NCBI GenBank assembly: GCA_033439795.1
Contig: JAUTDP010000001.1
Span: forward strand, 5,022,001-5,086,000
From: Sordaria brevicollis
Taxonomy: Eukaryota > Ascomycota > Sordariomycetes > Sordariales > Sordariaceae
Length of the DNA: 64,000 nucleotides
Direction of reading: 5' to 3'
Below, piece after piece: positions 1 through 14,566 of the stretch. Made by a program: the position numbers and the translations under genes. Each line of letters starts with the position of its first letter. The stretch's first letter is position 1. The notes under the pieces were generated by a model. It was not told where the DNA came from. It made no database searches and was given only the letters and a program-made list of their open reading frames with translations.

Positions 1-2700
1 AAAATACGTATAACCGTAAAAGAAGAATAGAAAACGGTATTTCGAATACGGTATAGGCTCTTCGAATAGTTAATAATCCCTTTCGGATTCTTGGGGGCCC
101 TAACATTATTCTAATAATATATTAATTTTATTTTGAAAAATTTCCTAAACGAATTCTATTCGGTATATATAAATAACGTATTTATATATTTATTAAAAAT
201 TGAAAAAGACTATAAAAAGAAGGTTAAAAAAGTATTAAAGAAATTAGTTCTATATAATTTATATTTTAATTTTAATAAATACGAATTTATAATTATAAAG
301 GTTAAATATTTAGGGTTTATTATTTACGTAAGCGTAAATATATAGGTAAACCTAAATAAAATTAAAATAATTTTAAAATAGTTCCTATTTATATCGTAAA
401 AAAGGGTATATAATTTCTTAAATTTTATAAACTATTACCGGATATTTATCCTATAATTTTCGAAAATAATTACACCCTTAATAACTTTTATAAGAAAGGG
501 AGTAACTTTTAAATAGATTAAAGAATACGAATTTGTATTCTAATTATTAAAAACCCTATTTACGAAAGCCCCTATATTTATAAAATTTAATTTTAAAAAA
601 GCTATTTATTTAGAAATAAATTATAATAATTATACCCTTAAAAGAATAATTATATAGGATTAAGAGAACGGTATATATAAAATTATTAGCTTCTATTCCC
701 GAAAATTAGCGTTAATAGAACGAAATTACCCGATTTATAATAAAAAAATATTAGCAATTATTTCCTACCTAAAAGAATAATTTATAGAATTCCGAAATTA
801 TAAAGAATTCATTATTTTAATAAATTATAAGAATTTAAAATACTTTATAGAAAAATAGCAATTATTTAAAAAATAAACCTACTAAATAAAATACTTTTTA
901 CGTTTCAATTTTAATATCGTTTATAAATTAGGTAAAAATATTATAATTTTAAACGCCCTATTTCGCCGAAATTAAAATAAATTTATAAAGGAAGACCTAA
1001 AAATTAAAAATATATAATTCATCCCGGAATCCGTATTTAAAAAATACGTACGAATCTCCGCCTCTTCTATAGTACTAAAACCGGTAAGAGGAGTATAAGT
1101 TTTTAAAAATCCGGATTTATAATAACTATAGGATTAAACGGTTTAGAAAAATTCTATATACTAAATTATACTACAAATTATTACCGAAAATACCCGTACC
1201 TTTAAACTATTTCTATAACTTAAAGTATAAATCGCCGACTATATTATAAATAATCTAAAGCGATTAAAATATAAAAGAAAACTTTAAATCTTAAGAGCCC
1301 CTACAATTATAAAAATAACGGCCCTAATAATAATAGAAAAAGAATACCAATTTAACGCTTTATATACCGTTTTAATTTAATATATATACAAAATTCCTAC
1401 CCTTAACCACCCGGAAAAAGAAAGAATAATTTATATATTTATAAAAAAATATTACTAACCTCTATTAAACCCCTAAATTCAACGGTTTCTACGCAATTAC
1501 TACGTATATAATTCGATAAAAATTTAGAAAAATATAAAATAAAGGCTCCTTTAATCCTTATTACCCTTAGAGTATTAATACCGAAATTTATAATTAAATT
1601 TTATTACTAATTTCTTAAATTCTAAGGGTAATATTTACTTATTAATTTATAAAGACCGATTAACGAAGGGAATAATTCTAGAATTTATACCCTTTATAAA
1701 CGTAAATTTATATATAAAACGGTTCTTCTCTTACTTTATCCGTTATTATAATTAATTACGTACTATTATTAATAATAAAAGTATTAATTAAATAAATAAA
1801 TTCTAAAAATATTTCTATAAATTAATAGGTATAGAATAATTTTTAAATATTATTTATTACTTATAAATAAACAGGGGCTTAAAGAAAATAAATTAAGAAA
1901 TTTATACCTTCCTTAAAATATATATTAATTACCTATAAAATAATTAAAACTATTAAACCCCTATAATATAATTCGCTATTAATAATAAAATTAATATTTC
2001 GATCGGTATAAACCTATTCTTTATTTCCTATAATTACGAAATTAACTTTATAATTTCTATAATAGAGGACTCTATACCCTTATTTATAATATTTATCTTA
2101 GAAAAGAAGGCCTACGAATTCGTCGAAAAATTATAATAAATTTCGAATTTATACCAAATTATTATAATTACCGCTATATAATAATAAAAGAAATTCGTTA
2201 ACTAATCGAAACACTTTATTAAAAGATTTTAAATCGGAAATAAAATTTAATTCAACTTTAAAAATTTTAACTCCAAACGCTTAAAGAAGAAATTCGACGT
2301 AATTTATACAAAATATATTATATTTAAAATATTCTCTCCCTATATAATAGAATTTAAAAAGCTCCTTACGGGCGCTTATAACGTCTTTTACGTAAATTTA
2401 TTATATAAAGCCGTAAAAAATCCTCTCCCGGGATAAATTACGTCCGACCCACAACCCTTAATAATAATCGTAGAAAGAAAAAAAGAATAAGAAATAGAAA
2501 AGATCCTTTATATAAATAATTTTATAAACTTTAATAATATAATTATAAAAAACGTCTTTGTAAAATAAAAAGGTTTTAAAAATATTATATAGGAGCCCTT
2601 AAAAAATTTCCTAGAAATTATAATATTAAACGAATTCGAAAAATAATACGGGCTTATAAATATAAATATAAAACCCTTAAAAAAATAGTAAAGCGGGAAA
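1..2700 (+). mobile_element. RIP-destroyed Ty3/gypsy chromovirus, 3' part of pol
   Basis: This is the decayed pol region of a Ty3/gypsy retrotransposon that begins before the window. Ignoring stops, the plus strand reads in order: the end of reverse transcriptase with a VYINNVFIY block (an eroded YIDDVLIY) and KVKYLGFII at about 133-345; RNase H with a YLEI..., SFYSRKLALIERNYPIY and INYKNLKYF series at about 590-980; the integrase Zn-binding region and core at about 1420-2040 (DRLTKGIILEF, and an FAINNKINISIGIN block); and a C-terminal chromodomain at about 2470-2690 (VKxKGFKN, EPLKNF). Many Trp codons have become TAG/TAA and Asp has become Asn, exactly as G-to-A/C-to-T RIP predicts. Domain order places it with chromodomain-bearing gypsy elements. 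It cannot be functional. The 5' LTR, gag and protease lie outside, and no clear LTR was found. Confidence 0.85.
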
Positions 2701-4822
2701 TAAATTCGCTTAGGAGCGAAATAATATTAATATAATTAAAAGCTAAAAAGTCTATCCTAAAAAGGAGGACGGTAGGGGCTAACCTATTATAAAAAAAAAG
2801 GGTTCCTAATTATATAAAAAAAAAAAAATAATAAAAAAAAAGAAATTTAAACTATAATATTATTTATTTCCTTATTTATACCCTCCTTCTCTCCTCTTAT
2901 TAAATCTACTTTATTTTTAATAATTAAAAGGGCTATAAAATTAAAAATCGAATACGTAAAAATAAGAGCGGGGGCCGGGGTACCGAAAAAATTATAACCG
3001 AGAAAAAAAATCGAAGGCAAAACGCCAAAAGCGGGAAAAGGAGAAGTAATAACTTTTATAAATTTAGCCTCGGTAAATTCGATAATAGTAACTTTAATAT
3101 AAAAACGTATATTATAAATACGGGGGCGGGAAAGGGCTATAAATTTCTATTTTTTAACCGGAAATTAAAGAATTTCTTCCTCCTTTTTAATAAAAAAAGG
3201 GCGGACGGCCGTAATAAAAGGGAAGCGGGTAAAAAAACCTTTTAGCGATTTATTAACGTTAATAACGACTTATTATTATTATAATTTAATAACCTCCTTA
3301 ATAAAAATTTAAGCCTATAGAAAAATTAATTCTTAATAAAAAATATTTACTTCGGCAATAGAAATAATAATTATAATAATAATAAGGGTTAGAGCGGGGG
3401 CCGTAACGGATAGGGTAATAAAAGTAGGGGCGGCCGTAAAAATAAATAAATAAAAAAAAAGGGATTCGAAAGAGCTAGTAAAAAGGTAATTAAAGGTTAT
3501 AAATTTAAGAATATATTTTATAAATTTATTTACCAAAATTATTAAATTACGAATTTAAATAACCTCGTTAATATTAATAGAATTTAAATATTTAACCACT
3601 TATTAAATAATATAAATAGCCCAAATTATAATAGAAATAAATTAATAAATTTTACCCAATTCAATTACGTAAATAGCGTACTTTTTATTACTTTCGAAAT
3701 TAACGTTCTAATAATAATAATTATAAAAAAGGTAAACCTAATATTAATTCTCGTTAAATTTATATTTAACGAAGGCTATTATAATTTTATTCTTCGTCTA
3801 TTTTATTTTATTATAAAGCAAAAGTAAAATATTATATAAAACCGCTACTATATTAACTTTCTTACCTTTTTTATATATAGAAAGGTTAGGGTTATTAAAA
3901 TTAAACCCCTCCCCATCCTCTTCCAAATTAATAAAAATATTAATAGAAATTTAAATTAGGCCTAAAGCTATAATTAAAATTGAAATTTAAAGCAATAAGG
4001 CCGCGAAAAAAAGATTATTAATATATTAATTAATAGAATAAAAGTAAAAATAAATAGCCGGAACCGACTCGAAGGGGAAAAGAGGCAAAATTACTATAAA
4101 AATCGAAAATATAACCGGAGCCGGGGTAAAAGGAATTTTAAATACGGTTTAATAATATTAAGGAATAATATATTATTATTATTATTAAAAAGTAAACGGG
4201 GAAAATTATAGCGGCGTAGGTTAATAATAGTATTAAAATTATTACTATAGGGCAACGAATATATTAAAAATATATATTATTTCTAATTATTCGGGAATAA
4301 ATTTAAAAAAGTTTATAACGAAGGAATTTAAATATATAATTAATAAAAATTTATTAAAGCTAGGGCTATAACGGAAGAGGGCTCACTAAAAGGATTTAAT
4401 TTTGCGTTAAAGAAAAAAAAAGGGAAAAAAAAAAAAAGAAAAAAGAGGAAGGGAAATAAAAAGTTTTATAAAAAGGATAAATTTACAACGGGAAGAAAGC
4501 CTATAAACGGTTAATTAACGTATAAATTAATTAATTACGTACTAAGCGATTAATTACGCAAAATTAAAACGAAAATATAAGCGCGCAATTAAATTAAAAG
4601 GATTAAATTTTAGAAGACACTTATAAATAATAATTAAATAGCGACCGTTATTATAGTAATTAAAAGGAGAGGAAGGGGCTAATATTATAAAACTACCGCC
4701 CAAGGGTTATATTAAGCTCTATAGCCTAATTAGCTCCTTATAACTATCCTTATAACTCGGGCGATACGTACTACTTCTATAGAGTTACTTACGTACCTAC
4801 AACCCCCTTTAAAAGGATAAAG
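2701..4822. repeat. Unassigned RIP-mutated repeat DNA
   Basis: This stretch has the same base composition as its flanks: very rich in TpA, poor in CpA/TpG, with surviving CpG and GG/CC runs. A purine-rich tract near 2760-2780 could be the polypurine tract of the gypsy element, and a similar purine tract ending in GGGGCTAA occurs near 4667-4682, so part of the interval may be LTR. No domain could be recognised on either strand. It may hold the gypsy 3' LTR plus a fragment of another element. No functional gene is present. Confidence 0.6.
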
Positions 4823-4936
4823 TCTACGACCCCGCTTTGCGGTGCGGCTTTTCCCCCTTTTCTCTTCGTAGAACCTTATCAATTCATTAGGCCCAGTATC
4901 TATGCCATACTCTACTGTCCCCCTTACACTTCCGTT
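4823..4936. other. Unmutated island inside the RIP block
   Basis: About 110 bp of ordinary base composition stand out between two heavily RIP-mutated stretches. It contains a small inverted repeat (CTACGA at 4824-4829 against TCGTAG at 4866-4871, with CCGCTTTGCGG at 4832-4842 inside). The likely explanation is single-copy DNA, or a late insertion, between two repeated elements, since RIP acts only on duplicated sequence. It could instead be the low-copy 3' end of the LINE on the right. Confidence 0.6.
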
Positions 4937-5049
4937 TTATAATAATCGACTTTGAAGCCGAATTTCGTAATTCTTATATATAGGTCCGTAGTTTTAAGGG
5001 ACGTGGTATATAGTATTTATATAACGTTTTTTTTAATCGTTAAATAAAT

Positions 5050-8000
5050 TATATTATTAATATAGGAAAAAGCGGGGTTTTAGTATTTTTTCGGTAACGA
5101 CGTTATAAAGAGGAAGAAAAAGATCGGGGATTATAAAGAATTTTATAAGAGGCCGTTATTAATCCGGAATTTACTTTTAATTTATCGAAAAGAGAAGCTC
5201 TTATTTATAAAAGTTAATTATAAAGTTAATTAATAAAAGGGGTTACCTTTAATTAATAAGAATTTCCTTTAATTTATTTATTTTCGTAAAAAGGAAAGTA
5301 GAATCGATATCGAAAGTAAAAATAATACTATAGAGGCCGAATTTATTTATACTTTCTATATTATAAATTAAAATTATAATTAAATCCGTTATAAAATAAG
5401 TAAGTAAGGTATTAGCCGAATCCCTTTATATAAGGCTAATATTAAATATAATAATTATTATCTTTTTAACTAGGAGCTTTTCGATATTTTTACCGATTAT
5501 AAATAAGAACGTAATAAGCCTCTAACTTTTATATTAATATAAATCCTTACTTAATTTAAAGAATATAATTATTTATATTCTTTTAAAAATAATTAGGAAT
5601 TTTCCGAATTTTAAAGTTATTAGCGTAATAACTTATAAATATAAGAAGACGGCGTCCTAAACGGTTTTAAAAACGTTTAAAATAATAGTATCCGGGCCGG
5701 GAATATTCGAACTATAATATAGGAAGGCTTTTTTAAATTCTTTATTTACAAGAAATTTAATAATTTATTATATAATATTTAATAAAAGGTAGGGACTTTC
5801 GTAAATATACGGGGGTAGGGCTTTATTTTTTAATAAGTAGAACGCTATATATATTAAATAAATTGTAATATTTTCCGGGTTTATAAATTTATATTCTTAA
5901 ATATTAATTAGAATAGGCCTATTATTTAACGGGTCTTTATATTAACGAAAGATATTGCCCAAATCCTTCGGGGATTTTACCTTATTAATTTTCTCGTAGT
6001 AGAAAATTATTCTAATTTTTCGGTAAATTTTCTAATATACTATACAATTCTCCTCTTTTATTTCTACGAATAATTTATTCTATTATAGTATATTTTTAAG
6101 CTTCTTTCTAAGGGTATAAAAATATTCTTTTACTATGCCTTCGAAAATATCGGATAGGGATTAAACGAATTCGTCGAATTCTTCGGCCGTTTATAGGATA
6201 GAAGGAGCCTTAAGGAAGCGTTAAATTAAAAATATAATAATTTCTTTAAAGTTTTTAGAAAGGAAAAGGTATTTCTTTATTAAAGGCGGGGCCCGTTTTA
6301 TAGAAATAATAATAATAAATTTATAATAATCCGAAATTTAAAAGCTTACCCTTATATACGAATTATCGACGCCGAAGGCGAGGTCGATTATAAATTAGCC
6401 GTTAGCGTATTTATATATTAGAATATTAAAGGTATTAAAGAAATTAAATCCGAAAGTAGTTATTAATTCTTTAAATTTAATATTACGGTAGGAAATACGG
6501 AATTAAGGATTTTATATCGTATAATAGGCGTTAAAATCCTTTATAATTAAAGAATATAGGATTAGTATTTTTAAAAAATATTCTTTAATAGCGGCGGTTT
6601 AACGGTTTTAAGAGTATTAATATACGTAAATAATATTAATATTATTAACGGCTACAATTATAATATATATCTTAAGTTAGGAAATTATAACGAAATTATA
6701 TATTTTTATAATGTAAATTACCGTTCTTATATTTCGGTCGTTTAAACTAATAATATAGTAACCGGGGTATTTATAAAGCTTTTTTTAAATTATAGAAGGT
6801 TTTTATATATAAATTATTAGGGTCTAATTTATAATTACCTATTCGAAGAGGCTATTAATATTCGTTAAGGATTTTTAAATATTAATAGATATAATTTTTA
6901 ATTCTTTATTTATAAAGTAAAGGATTTGGGGTGTAATTATACGGCTTCGGCAACGCTTTTTACGGAATTAATTAATACGGTAAAAGGTTGAAATTAAAGG
7001 GTCCGGGGCCTAATTTCGGTAATAAGAATAATAAAAGCGGTAATAAAAAAACGGCTATAAAAGAAATTTAATTAAATTTTAAAGGGGGGTTTATTAATAT
7101 TGTAATTAATTAATAGAACTTTAATATATAAAGCGAAGCGGGAGAAAGTAAAAATTATTTAATTTTTAATTATAATTTCCGGGGTATTTTTAACCCTAAA
7201 GCGGCGTTTTTTATCCTCGATTTAAATTTTTTTCTTTATTTAAATTTCTTTAATAAAGGGTAGAATAGGGGTAGGGGGTTTAAGGGGGGAAAGGGGTTAG
7301 AGTATTAGAGCCGGAATAGAATATTAAGACGGCAGAGAATTTTCGAAGGTAATATTACTATTTTTATCTAATTCGTTTAAAAAATTAATAATAGTATTAT
7401 CGAGGGTATTATTAATATTAATAAATTTTTTAAGAATACGTACCGCGGTTTTATAAACGGCCTTACCGGCTTTATAAACGCTATTATATTATTTAAAGGA
7501 GGGTTTAATTACTTAGCCGTTTTTAATTTTAAAGAAAATAAAATATTCTTTATATTTAAATTTTATTAAGCCTAAATAATTAAAATATTAAAGGATTAAT
7601 TTATAAATTTTATAATATAAAGTAGTAAGGGTATTATAATTTTTATAAATTATAGCGAAAGAATATTTAATTATATTATAAGGGTTAAAATACCTATTAT
7701 ACATATTAATATATAAATTATATTTTATAAAACGAATAGATTCGGAGCCGAAAATATAAAACGGTTAAGTTTTTTTAAGGAGGATTATAATATAATTTCT
7801 AACCGTCTTTATTTTAATAATTTTAAGGGTTTATTTAATAATAGTTTAAATCTTTTAAGTAATAAAAGGTTTGGTATCGCGGGCGCCGTTATATATAAAG
7901 AATTTTTAAAGTACGTTAATAAAATAATAAAATACTATTTCGATTTTAATATTAATATAATATTATAAAATATTCTTATTAAATTCGATTAATAGGTAGC

Positions 8001-8740
8001 GGTATTTAAGTTTAGTAATTTTAATATAAAAGCCTAATTATATTAAATAGACCTTTTTAATATATTAACGGGGGAATTTAATTTCTTCGGTAATATAGGA
8101 AATAATATTTTCTAATATCGCTTTATAAAAGGCTACGTTATTAACGAATTTAAAGAAAGTTTTATAATTCTCTTTATAAATATTAATAATAAAAAATTTA
8201 AATTTAAATAATAATTAATATTTAATAATAGAAAGGGTAAGGCTAATTATATTAATTTTTATATTTTTCTTTAATTTAATTTCGCGTTAAATAAGTATAA
8301 GGGTAGGAGTAATTTATTAGGGGGTTTAATTAATTTATTAATTAGGGCGGGTATTTTTATTAATTAGTTAAGTAGGGTTCGTTATACGCGTAATAAAGGT
8401 TTGCGGTATTAATACCGGAGGGGAAAAAAAAGGAATCGTCGAAAATAGCGAAAAAGAAATATAAATACTATTCTTACCTTTTATATAGAAGTAAAAACGG
8501 AAGAGAGAATAAAATTACTCTTTCAAAGGGGCGGCTACGCGTTTTTAAGTAGTAAATTCGAGGGTATCGTTAATTTTAATAATAGCTTCGATAAATTTTT
8601 CGGCGATTGTAAATCGTATTTAGAGGCTCTCGATAAACTCCTCGTTTACTTTACGTAACGTAATTATAATATCGTCCTTAAATAGAATTATCGTACCCGC
8701 TATAGAAGTATAAATAGATTCGAAGCCCGCTTCGAGGTGG
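5050..8740 (-). mobile_element. RIP-destroyed non-LTR retrotransposon (LINE, Tad1/I-like), truncated
   Basis: Read on the minus strand and ignoring stops, this region shows the order of a fungal LINE. A low-complexity ORF1 runs from about 8740 to 7000. An apurinic-type endonuclease follows at about 6770-6290, with the DFNAYYT block (eroded GDFNAHH) and IIDLAFGVDNS. The EN-RT linker with its WWN signature lies at about 6200-5940. The fingers of reverse transcriptase come next (IIGKNIEKLL at 5475-5505, FTFDIDSTF at about 5290-5337, then a PLFPI remnant of GSPLSPIL at about 5060-5083). The expected FADD-type catalytic block does not follow, and the similarity stops at about 5050, so the 3' end is missing or replaced. 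Multiple stop codons in every domain rule out function. Confidence 0.8.
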
Positions 8741-11700
8741 ATGAAAATTGTAATAACAATCGTAGTATTAAAGCGATGGATTAGAATACCCAATTCTAAT
8801 TGGTTTACTCTCGAATACTCTCTCCTGATTGGCCGGAGCCAGTCCTGAAAAAAATTATTCGGGGGAAGGTGTTCATTTTAGGCAAGTGTTGAGCCACTGC
8901 ACGGACTTTTCTAGAGGCGCTGGAAGTTACAATCGTAAGCGTATATAAACAATTTATACCTCTACGAAACTCAGCCCGCCCAGTACCCGGCTTTTTGCTC
9001 TATTCCGCTATATATAAGGTTATAATAGATAGAATAGATTTGCAATGGACTTTATATCTTTCATTTTGAATGCGATGCGTTTAGGACCCCAAATTTCGAG
9101 TGACATTGTTGTTGTGGCTTAGTACTTGCCTAAAATGAACTTTGCGCGGACCTGGATAACGACCCCCCCAGATGAAGTCAACTTCCCCTAGCTTGATTGC
9201 CTCTTTCGGTCGTATCCATAGACGAATACGTCCTTGAGGTGACATTGCCAGTGGGTAAATGATGTATTTCAGGGATCATCAGGGCTTAGGCGGCCTGCTG
9301 ACCGGTCTGTAAGATCGATCCAAACCGTTGGCCAGACATGGATTCCCTTTCTTTCTGTTCTTTCTTTTCTTCTTTCCCCTTTCACCATCCCCTCATTCAC
9401 CGGCTAGGCTGAACCTTTGCTTCTTTTCCCTGTTCACTAACCGGTTTGCTATGCCTCTTTGCAGGATCTCTTTCATTGCGATGGGCAGTTGTCAGGCGCC
9501 TCAGTGACACTCTGGCGTTGCTTTACTTTCTCTTTCTTTTCTTCTTCATCAGCGAGGTGAAAGTGACAGCAACGGCATTGCGCAGCGCACAGGAAGGAAT
9601 CAGCACACGTCCCCACACGCAAAGTGCGAAGAGAAAAAAGGTCATGCAAAAAGTGACCATGGAGATGCAGCAAGGGAAAAAGACCGAACGCCACAGTTTA
9701 TGCACAGGGCATGATACCCGTTACATCCAACGGGATCATTAGATTTCGGGAACCCGATCGTTACCAGTCGCCAGTGTGCAGCCGGACGGGAGAGCTGGAC
9801 AGGCGGATGAATGGTGGTAGTCCCCTTCTGTACGCGGACACTGGGATCCAAAGGCTGGTAGGCAATCCCTTTACCAATCTTTTTGATCAAAGGGTACCTG
9901 GATATCGTCATCTTGCCAAGTGTCTACAGTTTCAAAGTTCGTGGGAGGGCGCTACCTGAAAAAGGTGTCGCCAGTGTATGAATCAGAACACTTTATTTGG
10001 GAAACCGGCCGAACGCGTACTAGGACCCAACCTCAGACGCCGTCACAAGGTTAAGCTCTAGTTTTCAGCTCCAGCTTCCTACGCTAGTAGTTCACTACTC
10101 GAATGAGTGGTGCCAACTCTACCGTATTGTGGTGCGAGATTTAAGGCGAGGCAAACGTTCCAGGCCTTCGTGCCATCGTTCGACCTGGCGCATCATATTG
10201 TACGACTTTTTCCTCCAAAGCCTCCACAAACCCGCTTATATGCTCCTCTTTCCTTTTCCTACATTCATATATATCTACTGCGATTTATTTACCCCAGACA
10301 TTATGGCAAGACATGGCCTGTCTGCTTGTCTCGGGTAAGACATGCAGCTAGGGGGAAGGTGGGAAAGTAAGACATCAGATCATGTCCCACTGCCTCCGCT
10401 TCATTATCCATCACTCGCGTGTCTGGAAGCTTCAAACGACGCTTCTAGATGGCACCTATAATTACCCAGTTCACATTTCTTCGTTCAGCCCGGTCTCCTT
10501 TCCATCCCTTAGTTGGAGTTGGTTGGCAGGCAAAACATGTATGGGGAATGGGGCTGCGTCGATGAGCTACCCAACACGGCTCCGGTCATGTCATAAATAA
10601 AACATGGTCTAGGAACGGCTGTAAAAACCAATACGACGACATGTTACAGCACGTATCACGTATCGTACGTGACCATTACATTAGAAACGAAATTCCAATA
10701 CACACGATGCGAGCGACGCCAGCGAGATGCGATACAATGTGATATGATACGATGCCAAACCCCCCTAAACCTTCGACCCCTCCCTTCCGCATTCTTTTCT
10801 CTCCCCTATTGACACTACGCTGTAGCCAACCCCAACTTCTCGATGGTTGGCAATTAGCTTGACTGTAACCTTACTTCGTCCTTTCGGAAGACATCCGTAC
10901 CGTTGTTGGGGGGGCACACTACACAACTCGCTTGCTGACATGGGGGACGCAGGGTGATAAAAGGACGCAGATGAGGAGAACAAAAAGTGATGCGATCATC
11001 TCCTTGTTCTCATTTTTTTTTACTCTATTGGAGGTAAAGCGACGCCTCTTAATGGCATGGTAAGGCCTGTTTTTCCATACCTATCCCTACGAACCTGGCT
11101 TTGAGTCGCACGTTTACGGGATAGCTCTTGCGAGGCATGTACCTCTACCTCCGAATCTTTACATGACAACTACTACCCCCTTGCCTTGTTTCCTTCCCAC
11201 GCATTACATCTCGCATCACGATTCATCTTGTCCGATATAATACTGTGGGAAAGGTTCTCCAATCGTCTCATTGGTTGCTGGCTCAATATCAACGTAGCTC
11301 TTATACGCAGTAAAGGGCATGTACCCCCACATATGACTTAACTTCATGCTTGACAACTCCCTAGCCAGGTACTTGCTAACCTACCGGACAACACAACCAT
11401 TATTTGCTTGCCTGCTTCTTTCTTCTTCGAGTAATTCTATACACTCTCTATGTACACGACTGGTGGACAATAGAGCAGGGAACAGGGGCCGGGTGGTACC
11501 GAGCAACGACAAGCAACTTTTGATTACCCTCGGCATGGTATGCCGTCAATATTTCTTACGATTGATGATGCATGTGCGATTCAGCATACGGCTTATGGAC
11601 AAGCGAGAAAAACTTGTTGCTTTTGCACAAAAGTTTTTGTCTGGTAGGAGAGTGGGCTGAGTGACCGACTGCTTTGGCGTCGTTACTTGGCGGGCCCTAC

Positions 11701-12402
11701 TTCAAGCTCCGAGTTGGATAGCGGAGAAAGAGTGTTCGGGGTTCTGATCACAGGTTTTTCGTCAAGCTATAAATTTTAGTAGTGACCAATCAGGAAGGTA
11801 CGAGGTGAAGGGGGGACGGAAGGTGCGAGATGAAGAAGGAACGGAAGGAACAATTTGAACGTCCTACACAATGGCTACATATACGCCCGCTGGCAGTGGG
11901 TGTCCCGGGACAAAACGTTCAAGGAGAAATTAGGTTGACAAAAGTGAGCAATACACCAATTACACGCTCAGAAATGAAAGTTAGAGCTTTTTGAGTGACG
12001 TTGAAGAGTCGTGGCGTCGGAATTGAGCTATAAGGGCGGCTATACGACGATGGCTCGTCAGAGCCTGACATAAAGCTCTGGGTGGCAGATTCATAACAGC
12101 CATATTCGTTAAGTGTTTGAGGATATTACAATCATAACAGTATCCCCAGGAAAACTTCTGCCATGACGATTCATCGGTCGCCGCGCCATTCTTGCGGCTT
12201 GGAAGTAATATAGGAGTGGGATGAGGTGGCCTAAACACGAAAGGGAAGCCGACGACACAGATCCCTTCGAGGCATATGCATAAAACTTTTTGTATTCTCA
12301 AGACTTCACCTTGTTGCTTGGGTGATCCTGCTCCTACCCAACTTTTTCGGTCACTTCCAAGCAGCACAACGTTGCTAATGCAACTCCTCCATAGTCAGTA
12401 TC
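8741..12402. other. Gene-poor transition region
   Basis: Base composition changes sharply at about 8.74-8.83 kb from RIP-mutated to normal. The following 3.6 kb has no convincing gene: the open frames are short, lack codon bias or overlap in several frames, and none gives a recognisable domain. Minor features are a CGTATC/GATAC-rich simple stretch at about 10640-10760 and a degenerate 17-bp tandem (GAAGGTRCGAGRTGAAG) at about 11795-11850. No tRNA or 5S rRNA gene was seen. Confidence 0.5.
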
Positions 12403-12549
12403 ATGAACGCCGTGGTCCAAGGCATCCAGAGCGCCACATACGACTCTTGGGTGTGGCTGCTCAACCAAAGATGGAAGGTGAACAACATCAACAGCACTAC
12501 AAATTACCCAGCTATCCCAATTGCCATCGTATCATGCTGTAGGAAGTAG
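12403..12549 (+). CDS. Small ORF, 48 aa, unknown
   Basis: An ATG-initiated frame encodes a 48-residue peptide with a Trp-rich middle (YDSWVWLLNQRWK) and a hydrophobic Cys-containing end (IPIAIVSCC). It resembles a protein more than the neighbouring chance ORFs do, but I recognise no family. It ends 170 bp upstream of the protease pseudogene on the same strand. A possible GTGAAC donor lies inside it after the RWK codons, so it could be a first exon. It may equally be chance or the relic of a decayed gene. Confidence 0.25.
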   Translation: MNAVVQGIQSATYDSWVWLLNQRWKVNNINSTTNYPAIPIAIVSCCRK

Positions 12550-12718
12550 GCGCTTTATCACAACCCCCACGGCCCCCTCAGCATGTAAATGTAGTCTGGG
12601 CATGAAAGACTCACGAGGCCTGTCAATACTTTGAAGATAAGTATCCCTCTCGTCCAGTTGCTCATAGTGTAGTCGTGTAAGACGTCAACGTTAACTGTGA
12701 GAGATAAAAAGTGAGAAC

Positions 12719-14382
<1,664 letters not shown>

Positions 14383-14444
14383 CGCTCACATCCAGGGACA
14401 AAGAGGGCATCTTGGAGTGGCAGAAATGAGCAAAAACGGAAAGC

Positions 14445-14508
14445 AAAAAAAAAAAATTAATAATGATAATAATCAAAATAATAATAATAAAAAGAATAAA
14501 AAAAAAAT
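14445..14508. repeat. A-rich / (AAT)n simple repeat
   Basis: A run of A residues followed by an imperfect AAT/AATGAT microsatellite and another A run lies between the protease pseudogene and tRNA-Cys. It has no coding potential. Confidence 0.8.
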
Positions 14509-14521
14509 CCTGAAAACTCTG

Positions 14522-14551
14522 TGGGACAGAACATGAATTGAACGTGTAAAC
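14522..14551 (-). repeat. Decayed partial copy of tRNA-Cys 3' half
   Basis: Thirty bases here align without gaps to 14566-14595, the T-arm and acceptor end of the adjacent tRNA-Cys gene. The two share about 22 positions, including an uninterrupted GAATTGAACG core. Several of the differences are C/T or G/A transitions. It looks like an old local duplication of the tRNA 3' half that has since decayed; it cannot fold as a tRNA. Confidence 0.6.
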
Positions 14552-14566
14552 AGGACAAAAATTTAG

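Noticed and set aside
11346..11660. 104-codon plus-strand ORF in the transition region
   Set aside because: No recognisable domain, no splice context and no codon bias; regarded as chance.
8741..12700. Search for dispersed 5S rRNA genes, which are scattered in Neurospora genomes
   Set aside because: No match to the 5S start (ACATACGACCACAGGG) or its complement was noticed here or elsewhere in the window.
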